From: Desulfarculaceae bacterium | GTDB taxonomy: Bacteria; Desulfobacterota; Desulfarculia; Desulfarculales; Desulfarculaceae | DNA: 64,000 nt | NCBI GenBank assembly: GCA_021737145.1 | Contig: JAIPEN010000011.1 | Coordinates: 83,734-147,733 of the forward strand | Direction of reading: 5' to 3' | Part shown: positions 59,000-64,000 of the stretch, piece by piece | Numbering within the stretch: position 1 is the stretch's first letter | Layout of the letters: the number at the start of each line of letters is the position of its first letter | Notes under the pieces: model-generated | Databases searched by the model: none | The model's input: only the letters and a program-made list of their open reading frames with translations | Told to the model about the DNA's origin: nothing | Position numbers and translations under genes: made by a program

Positions 59000-60454
59000 A
59001 TGCCCAAGGTGCTATCCAGCCCCAAGCTGCCCCCCAACCGGGGAAGCGGCCGCCGAAATTTCCGCCTGTCTCCCCTGGAGATCGGGGTGGCCATCCTGGT
59101 GGCCATGGGTGGAATATACCTTCTCTACGTCTTGCTGAGCGGGCTTTGGGGCGGGGGCGAGGCACCGACGCCGGGCCCCGGCTCACTGGCGGGCATAAAC
59201 CCGGCCCGTTTGGACAAGGTGCTCAGCGCGGCCGAGGTGGCCCAGCGCCGCCTCAGCGAGCTGGACAAGCGGCTGGTGGAGCTGGACAAGCGCCTGGCCC
59301 AGGCGTCCTCGGGCGCGCCGGCCGAGGCCGGCAAGGGCGATCCCCGGCTGGCCGCCCGCCTGAGCGCCCTGGAGAAGCAGGTGGCCGCCCTGGCCAAGGC
59401 CCCCGGAGGCAAGGGAGGCAAGGCCGACCCCAAGCTGGCCGCCAAGATACAGGGCCTGGAAGCGGGCTTCAAGGAGCTGGACCAGGAAAAGGAGCAGCTC
59501 GCGGCCCAGGTGCAAAAGATGGCCAAGTCCAAGGCCGATCCCAAGCTGGCCGCCAAGGTGCAGGGCCTGGAAAAGCAGGTGGCCGCCCTGGCCAAGGCCA
59601 AGCCCGCCGCGCCCGACGCCAAGGCCCAGAAGCGGCTGGCCGGGCTGGAAAAGCAGGTTGCCGCCCTGGCCAAGGCCAAGCCGAGCGCACCCGACGCCAA
59701 GACCCAGAAGCGCCTGAGCGAGTTGGAAAAGCAGGTGCTCACCCTGGCCCAGCGCCCCGCGGCCAAGGGCGAGGGCGGGGCCGCGGTGAACCCCCAGCTG
59801 GTGCAGCGGGTGGTGGGTCAGGGCCAGGTGCTCTCCGGTGTCACCAGCACCCTGGGCAAGATGCGGCGTGATCAACAGCGGCGCGACCAAAAGCTGGACC
59901 AGCGCCTGGCCGGGATGGAAAAACGCCTGGCCGCCTCCCCGGCCGATGACAAGCGGCTGGCCGCCCTGGAAAAGCAGGTGGCCGCCCTGAGCGCGGCCAA
60001 GCCCGGGGCCAAGCCGGCCGGGCCCTCCCCGGACGAGGCCAAGCTGAGCCGCAAGGTGGCAGAGCTGGAAAAGGAGCTGGCCCGGGTGCGCAAGGATGCC
60101 GCCGCCGCCCGCCAGGCCGACCCCAAGCTGGCCGCCCGCCTGGCCACCCTGGAGAAGAAGCAGGCCGGCGACGACCGCCAGGAGAAGAGCCTGGACCGCC
60201 GTCTGGACAATTTGGAAAAGCAGGTGGCCAGCCGCCCCGCTCCGCGCCCGGCCGCGACCAAGGCCAAGGCCAAGCGCCCGGCCGTGCCCCAGATGGTGCG
60301 CATCGTGCACACCGTGCGCCCCGGCCAGACCCTCTACGGCCTGGCCCGCACCTATGGCACCAACCTGGCCCAGATAAAGGCCTGGAACCCCAAGCTGGCA
60401 AAACGCAACAAGATCCTCATCGGCGAAAAGCTGGTCATCTACGTCCGAAAGTAG
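59000..60454 (+). CDS. Membrane-anchored coiled-coil LysM protein
   Basis: A 484-residue protein with a short cytoplasmic tail, one membrane helix (EIGVAILVAMGGIYLLYVLL, residues 27-46), a long Lys/Ala/Leu coiled coil built from repeats of LEKQVAALAKAK and DPKLAAK, and a C-terminal LysM domain (HTVRPGQTLYGLARTYGTN ... NKILIGEKLVIYV). LysM binds peptidoglycan, so the protein likely bridges inner membrane and cell wall. Only a weak ribosome-binding site is seen. The next gene starts 8 bp downstream. Confidence 0.88.
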   Translation: MPKVLSSPKLPPNRGSGRRNFRLSPLEIGVAILVAMGGIYLLYVLLSGLWGGGEAPTPGPGSLAGINPARLDKVLSAAEVAQRRLSELDKRLVELDKRLAQASSGAPAEAGKGDPRLAARLSALEKQVAALAKAPGGKGGKADPKLAAKIQGLEAGFKELDQEKEQLAAQVQKMAKSKADPKLAAKVQGLEKQVAALAKAKPAAPDAKAQKRLAGLEKQVAALAKAKPSAPDAKTQKRLSELEKQVLTLAQRPAAKGEGGAAVNPQLVQRVVGQGQVLSGVTSTLGKMRRDQQRRDQKLDQRLAGMEKRLAASPADDKRLAALEKQVAALSAAKPGAKPAGPSPDEAKLSRKVAELEKELARVRKDAAAARQADPKLAARLATLEKKQAGDDRQEKSLDRRLDNLEKQVASRPAPRPAATKAKAKRPAVPQMVRIVHTVRPGQTLYGLARTYGTNLAQIKAWNPKLAKRNKILIGEKLVIYVRK

Positions 60455-60462
60455 CCCGGCCC

Positions 60463-61911
60463 ATGCCCCAAGCCTGGCATGAACTGCGCGAACTGACCGC
60501 CCTGGCCGCCCTGGCCGGGTTGGCCCGGGATCGCGGCCAGGAGGCGTGGCTCTGCGGCGGCACCCTGCGCGATGTGCTCATGGGCCGCGAGCCGCCGGAC
60601 ATCGACCTGGCGGTGAGCGGCGACGCCCTGGCCCTGGGCCGGGAGCTGGCCGCGCGGGCGGGAGGCCGCTTCGTGCCCCTGGGCCGGGAGTTCGCCACCT
60701 GCCGGGTGGTGCTGGAGCAGGGCTATGTGGACCTGGCCGGGCTGCGCGCCTCCAGCCTGGAGGGCGACCTGGCCGCCCGCGACTTCACGCTAAACGCCCT
60801 GGCCCTGCCCCTGGCGGCCCTGTGGGAGGATGACCCCGCCCATGCCTTGATCGACCCCACCGGGGGGCGCCAAGACCTGGCCGCCGGGCGGCTGCGCGCC
60901 GCCGGCCCCGGGGTGCTGGCCGCCGATCCCCTGCGGGTGCTGAGGGCCTTCCGCTTCATGGCCACCCACGGCTTCACCCCCGCCCCGGAGCTGATCCCGC
61001 GCCTCATCGGCCGGGGGCCGGGCCTGTTCCGGGTGGCCCCGGAGCGCATCGCCTCCGAGTGGCTGGCCCTGATGGCCGGGCCGGAGGCGGCCAAGGCGGT
61101 GCGGGCCATGGACCAGTGCCAGGTGCTCACCCGCCTGGTGCCCGAGCTGGCCGCCGGGCGGGGACTGGAGCAGAACCCCTATCATCATCTGGACGTGCTG
61201 GGCCACAGCCTGGCCTGCCTCACCGCCGGGGTGCGCCTGGCCGCGGGCCGTGGCCCCCTGGCCGGGGCCCTGGGGGCCGAGGGGCCGGCCTATCTGGAGC
61301 CGCCCCGCCGCCGGGCCCTGTTCATGACCGCGGCCCTGCTGCACGACCTGGGCAAGCCCCCCACCCGCCAGGAGCGCGACGCCGAGTGGGCCACCTTTTA
61401 CCGCCACGAAACGGTGGGGGCCCGCCTGGCCCGGCGGCGCTGCCGGGCCCTGGGCCTGGCCAAGGCCGACGCCGCCTGGGTGGGCATGATGGTGGGCGAG
61501 CACATGCGGCCCTTCCACCTCATGGGGGCCGAGAACCGGGGCCAACTCAGCGACCGGGCGCTCAGGCGTCTGCTGGCTGCGGCCGGGCCGGACCTGACGG
61601 GCATGTTCCTCATGGCCATGGCCGACACCGTGGCCGGGCGGGGCCCCTTGCGGCCCCCCGAGGCCGAGGGACGCTTGCTGGCCCTGTACGAGGAGGTGGC
61701 CCGCCGCCGGGACCAGGAGCTGGCCGCAGCCCTGGCCGCCCCGCCGCTTATCGACGGCCATGATCTGATGGCCGCCCTGGGCCTGCCGCCGGGCCGCGAG
61801 GTGGGGCGGCTGCTGGAGCTGGTTCGCGAGGCTCAGTTGGACGGCGAGATAGCCGACCGCGATGCGGCCCTGGAGCTGGCTAAACGGGCGCACAACCATC
61901 GGCTTTCTTGA
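60463..61911 (+). CDS. CCA-adding enzyme / poly(A) polymerase family with HD domain
   Basis: A 482-residue class II nucleotidyltransferase. The head domain has LCGGTLRDVLMGREPPDIDL with the two metal aspartates, then ARDFTLNALAL and a LRVLRAFRFMA segment that binds the primer and base. A C-terminal HD phosphohydrolase domain follows (TAALLHDLGKPPT, with a later His and Asp). It likely adds or repairs the CCA end of tRNAs, although poly(A) polymerase activity cannot be excluded from sequence. It lies directly upstream of selC and is co-transcribed with the LysM gene. Confidence 0.9.
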   Translation: MPQAWHELRELTALAALAGLARDRGQEAWLCGGTLRDVLMGREPPDIDLAVSGDALALGRELAARAGGRFVPLGREFATCRVVLEQGYVDLAGLRASSLEGDLAARDFTLNALALPLAALWEDDPAHALIDPTGGRQDLAAGRLRAAGPGVLAADPLRVLRAFRFMATHGFTPAPELIPRLIGRGPGLFRVAPERIASEWLALMAGPEAAKAVRAMDQCQVLTRLVPELAAGRGLEQNPYHHLDVLGHSLACLTAGVRLAAGRGPLAGALGAEGPAYLEPPRRRALFMTAALLHDLGKPPTRQERDAEWATFYRHETVGARLARRRCRALGLAKADAAWVGMMVGEHMRPFHLMGAENRGQLSDRALRRLLAAAGPDLTGMFLMAMADTVAGRGPLRPPEAEGRLLALYEEVARRRDQELAAALAAPPLIDGHDLMAALGLPPGREVGRLLELVREAQLDGEIADRDAALELAKRAHNHRLS

Positions 61912-61946
61912 CGGGTGCCCGGCACGGTGCTAATTTTTACCAATTC

Positions 61947-62044
61947 GGAAGTGGAAAGCTCACTGGTGGGGCTCCCGGACTTCAAATCCGGTGTACCGTC
62001 TGAGTAAGGCGGTAGGTGGGTTCGATTCCCATGCACTTCCGCCA
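61947..62044 (+). tRNA. selC: tRNA-Sec (anticodon TCA)
   Basis: A 98-nt selenocysteine tRNA gene. The extended acceptor stem pairs GGAAGTG with CACTTCC, the anticodon stem CCGGA/TCCGG encloses the 7-nt loop CTTCAAA with anticodon TCA (61982-61984), and the long variable arm (ACCGTC ... GGCGGT) is typical of tRNA-Sec. The T-loop TTCGATT and an encoded GCCA end follow. The organism therefore decodes UGA as selenocysteine, in line with the UGA-containing peptide gene at 35317. An integrase gene begins its 3' end 30 bp away. Confidence 0.96.
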
Positions 62045-62073
62045 AAATGATTTCAAGGGGTTAGGCGACATGG

Positions 62074-63198
62074 CTAGCCCCCTACTATTTTGAGGTCTGG
62101 CCGGCCAGACCGGTTTGGGTGTGGATTTGGGTGAGAGCCGGGCACACCCACTCGGCTGGCTCGTTCAAAAGCAGCCATCGCCTCCCGCTCGGACCCATCA
62201 AGGCTGTGCAAGTAAATCTCCGTGGTGGTCCGATTCTCATGCCCCAGGATTTTCTGGATGGTGCCCAGGGGGATTCTCTGCTGATCCAGAAGCGAAGCCC
62301 CTGCGTGTCTGAGGGCATGAAATCCAAAAGGCCTGACTCCGGCTCTCTTACAAAGCTTCCGCAGAAGATTGTGACGACTCTTGTACGGGCCCTCTACCCA
62401 TCCACCCTTTTTGTGGCTCCAGTATCGATGCCAAAAAACCCAGGGCTTGGAATCATCCCTATCCCTGTGGCGCCTCGAAAGTATTTCGTACAACCTCTCG
62501 GTCATCGGGATTACCCTAGGGGTTCGATGTCCACCCTTTTTCTTACGGGTATACAGGGTGATTGTTCTCGCCTCTAGGTCCACGTCATCCCATGTCAGAT
62601 TGTTGTTCTCGCTGATGCGACCCATCGTGTCTCTGACTACCCAGAGATAATCTTGGACATCAGGCTTGGCGACCGCGATTAATTTTTCTATGTCCTGCGG
62701 TGGAGGGACGTACTTCTGCTTCTTTTCCACCGGCAGAAAATCAAGGCCATTAACTGGGTTATGAGATACCAGCTTTTTCTTAAGGCCGAAATTAAAAGTC
62801 GCCTTCAAATACCTGATCTCCTTGTTTGCGGTGAAGGCAGAAACCTTACTTCTTTCGAGCACAAATTCTTCGATCATCGATTGATCTATTTGACTACAAT
62901 TCAAATGACCCCACCGATTGACCCATCTACTGGCGACATAAACGTATTCTTCATAGTGTCTTGCCGAGTTGTACGCCTTTACATGATCTAGTCGCCTATT
63001 GACCAACGCCAAGAAGTCCATGTCGGTTGGGATGGTCTGATTGATCTGGGCGTTTTCGGGGTTGAGTATTTCCTCCCTTCTCGCGGCTTCGGCCCTTTTG
63101 GCTTCGGCCTTGGTCTTGAAGTATCCGTTTGTGTACCTTTTCTTTCTTAGGATAAAGTCGACTTTCCAACCTCGTCCTTTCACCAAATAGACGCTCAT
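62074..63198 (-). CDS. int: Tyrosine recombinase / phage-type integrase
   Basis: A 374-residue integrase. The N-terminal arm-binding domain (VKGRGWKVDFILRKKRYTNG) is followed by a SAM-like core-binding domain and the catalytic domain: Arg in TMGRISENNNLTWDDVD, a beta-hairpin Lys in TRKKKGGHRTPRVIP, HALRHAGAS, LGHENRTTTEIY with the nucleophile Tyr. Its stop lies 30 bp from selC, the normal position of an integrase whose attB is a tRNA 3' end. AGGAGG sits 6 nt before the ATG, which lies inside the upstream excisionase-like frame. Confidence 0.95.
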   Translation of the reverse strand: MSVYLVKGRGWKVDFILRKKRYTNGYFKTKAEAKRAEAARREEILNPENAQINQTIPTDMDFLALVNRRLDHVKAYNSARHYEEYVYVASRWVNRWGHLNCSQIDQSMIEEFVLERSKVSAFTANKEIRYLKATFNFGLKKKLVSHNPVNGLDFLPVEKKQKYVPPPQDIEKLIAVAKPDVQDYLWVVRDTMGRISENNNLTWDDVDLEARTITLYTRKKKGGHRTPRVIPMTERLYEILSRRHRDRDDSKPWVFWHRYWSHKKGGWVEGPYKSRHNLLRKLCKRAGVRPFGFHALRHAGASLLDQQRIPLGTIQKILGHENRTTTEIYLHSLDGSEREAMAAFERASRVGVPGSHPNPHPNRSGRPDLKIVGG

Positions 63199-63343
63199 AA
63201 AGGTCCTCCTTACTTGGGAACCGAAGGACCCCCCTGAGCTTCCTACCGCCGATTGCCTCCCAGTTTTTGTAAACCCAACTCAGGCTTACCTGGAGGTAAT
63301 CAGCGGCCTCCTCAGGGGTCATTATTTCATGGGTGTTGCCCAT
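62996..63343 (-). CDS. Excisionase-like helix-turn-helix protein
   Basis: The first 60 residues form a MerR/Xis-type DNA-binding domain: MTPEEAADYLQVSLSWVYKN, then GVLRFPSKEDLYERLF. The reading frame (115 residues) continues for about 200 bp into the integrase gene in another frame, where it becomes very Lys/Arg-rich. Either the genes truly overlap or the protein is shorter through a change not visible here. Likely role: excision or integration control of the element. The ATG at 63343 has GAGGG upstream. Confidence 0.65.
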   Translation of the reverse strand: MGNTHEIMTPEEAADYLQVSLSWVYKNWEAIGGRKLRGVLRFPSKEDLYERLFGERTRLESRLYPKKEKVHKRILQDQGRSQKGRSREKGGNTQPRKRPDQSDHPNRHGLLGVGQ

Positions 63344-63370
63344 GGTCAAACCCTCGGCTGAGAGACAGCC

Positions 63371-63628
63371 CTACTTCCCGCCCCGCTTCCAAAAGCCCTT
63401 AACCAGCAACTTGACCACCCCGACGGCAAAGATCAGCCACATGCCTAGACTGACCACACCCCGCACCGAGGTCTGGCCGCCAGAGAAGAGCGTTCCCACC
63501 TGGTGGTCCACGCCGTGCCGCAGGCTCTCGTAGGCAGAGCCGGCCAGATCAGCCGAAATGCTGACCAGGACATGCACCACCGGGATGGCGATGGCGATAG
63601 CCACTGCGATCCAAATTAGACGTCCCAC
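63371..63628 (-). CDS. Small membrane protein of the integrative element
   Basis: An 85-residue protein with two hydrophobic helices (LIWIAVAIAIAIPVVHVLV and a later GVVSLGMWLIFAVGVVKLLV), and a basic tail (GFWKRGGK). The start is set at GTG (63628) because GGGAGG lies 7 nt upstream; an earlier ATG would add 15 polar residues. Not recognised. Small membrane proteins of this shape often belong to conjugation or filamentous-phage modules. Confidence 0.7.
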   Translation of the reverse strand: MGRLIWIAVAIAIAIPVVHVLVSISADLAGSAYESLRHGVDHQVGTLFSGGQTSVRGVVSLGMWLIFAVGVVKLLVKGFWKRGGK

Positions 63629-63701
63629 TGCACACCTCCCTTGTTTCCATGCCCGGTGTTTATCACCGGGCATAGGTAGGGTCGTGCAAAGGGCCGAAGT
63701 G

Positions 63702-64000
63702 TTAAGCGGGGGTGATAGAAAAGTCGCTGATCGTCATATAGTCAACCTTATTGAGGTGCGCTTCCAGCTCCGGTGCCTGGTCGACCAGCTCATTGGCCTG
63801 CTGCTGCTCTTTAAGGCCGCGCGTGACGATGATTACGTCATCCACCCCTGCCATTAGGTCCTGGGTGATGTTGTCGATGAGGTTCCTGAAGTTCAGAGTG
63901 ATCTCGTAGGCGGTTTGCTCACCATCTGCTGTACGGGCCAGCACGTCTATGGCCTTGGTACTGCCCCTGGTGCGGCCTTCGACAGCGGCCTGCATACCCA
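63702..64000 (-). CDS. Partial protein, C-terminal end, unknown
   Basis: The last 98 or so residues of a protein that runs off the right edge (an in-frame ATG at 63995 may be internal). The visible part, with TAYEITLNFRNLIDNITQDL and VDDVIIVTRGLKEQQQ, alternates strands and helices and may be a nuclease-like or other alpha/beta end domain of a mobilisation or DNA-transfer protein. This is a guess from context; no family is recognised. Confidence 0.6.
   Translation of the reverse strand, partial: GMQAAVEGRTRGSTKAIDVLARTADGEQTAYEITLNFRNLIDNITQDLMAGVDDVIIVTRGLKEQQQANELVDQAPELEAHLNKVDYMTISDFSITPA

Larger units (their letters stand above)
62045..64000. mobile_element. Integrative element at selC (left part only)
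   Basis: From the 3' end of selC to the window edge lie a tyrosine integrase facing away from the chromosome, an excisionase-like gene, a small membrane protein and a partial gene, all on the minus strand and less GC-rich than the chromosome. The attachment site is expected within the 3' end of selC (about 62015-62044). The other end lies outside the window. Confidence 0.8.

Noticed and set aside
59300..60250. Repeated AAGCAGGTGGCCGCCCTGG-like units
   Set aside because: They encode heptad-like LEKQVAALAKAK repeats of the coiled-coil LysM protein.

Overview
The window is GC-rich chromosomal DNA from a Gram-negative anaerobe, most likely a Desulfobacterota (former deltaproteobacterial) lineage close to Desulfarculales. 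This rests on lpxC, an outer-membrane barrel and lipoproteins, a monofunctional nickel CO dehydrogenase (cooS), a DUF6765 protein, a pyruvoyl arginine decarboxylase, a sigma-54 regulator and selenocysteine decoding. No rRNA or other taxonomic marker is present, so the lineage is an inference.

Layout. 0-5 kb, minus strand: a phospholipase A2-like effector with a phage head-protein-like zinc knuckle, a beta-propeller lipoprotein, lpxC, a mobA-like nucleotidyltransferase and a cysteine-rich MerR regulator. 5-10 kb: a short promoter-terminator unit that may encode a small RNA, a DUF6765 protein, and a divergent polyamine cluster (speB-speY against pdaD-ykgJ). 10-19 kb: LysE and TauE exporters, two secreted paralogues, fabH-plsC, a TPR/SPOR lipoprotein, a B12 radical SAM enzyme, an outer-membrane protein and a PAS-LuxR regulator. 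19-31 kb: a CPA2 K+/H+ antiporter, an old-yellow-enzyme reductase with an SDR39U1 epimerase, an AT-rich membrane gene, a flavodoxin with a Fur-like site, priA and a UDPGP-like nucleotidyltransferase.

31-36 kb holds the most striking locus: cooS, then a radical SAM/SPASM maturase of the SbtM type with two SbtA-type precursor peptides. The second precursor has three in-frame UGA codons. Each is followed, after exactly 11 nt, by a 17-19 nt stem-loop, which is the geometry of bacterial SECIS elements. The same window carries the selenocysteine tRNA gene (selC, 61947-62044), so a selenopeptide product is well supported.

36-62 kb is core metabolism and signalling: a hybrid histidine kinase, a CoA-transferase, an MFS transporter, an AP-superfamily phosphodiesterase, a DUF2007-DeoC fusion, a GalE-like epimerase, two tail-chaperone-like small proteins, a ketopantoate reductase, a coiled-coil lytic transglycosylase, a diguanylate cyclase, two crotonases lacking hydratase glutamates, a NUDIX hydrolase, an alpha/beta hydrolase, a sigma-54 activator with a degenerate receiver, YIP1 proteins, a LysM protein and a CCA-adding/poly(A) polymerase-type enzyme. 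From 62 kb to the right edge the DNA belongs to an integrative element inserted next to selC: tyrosine integrase, overlapping excisionase-like gene, a small membrane protein and a partial gene.
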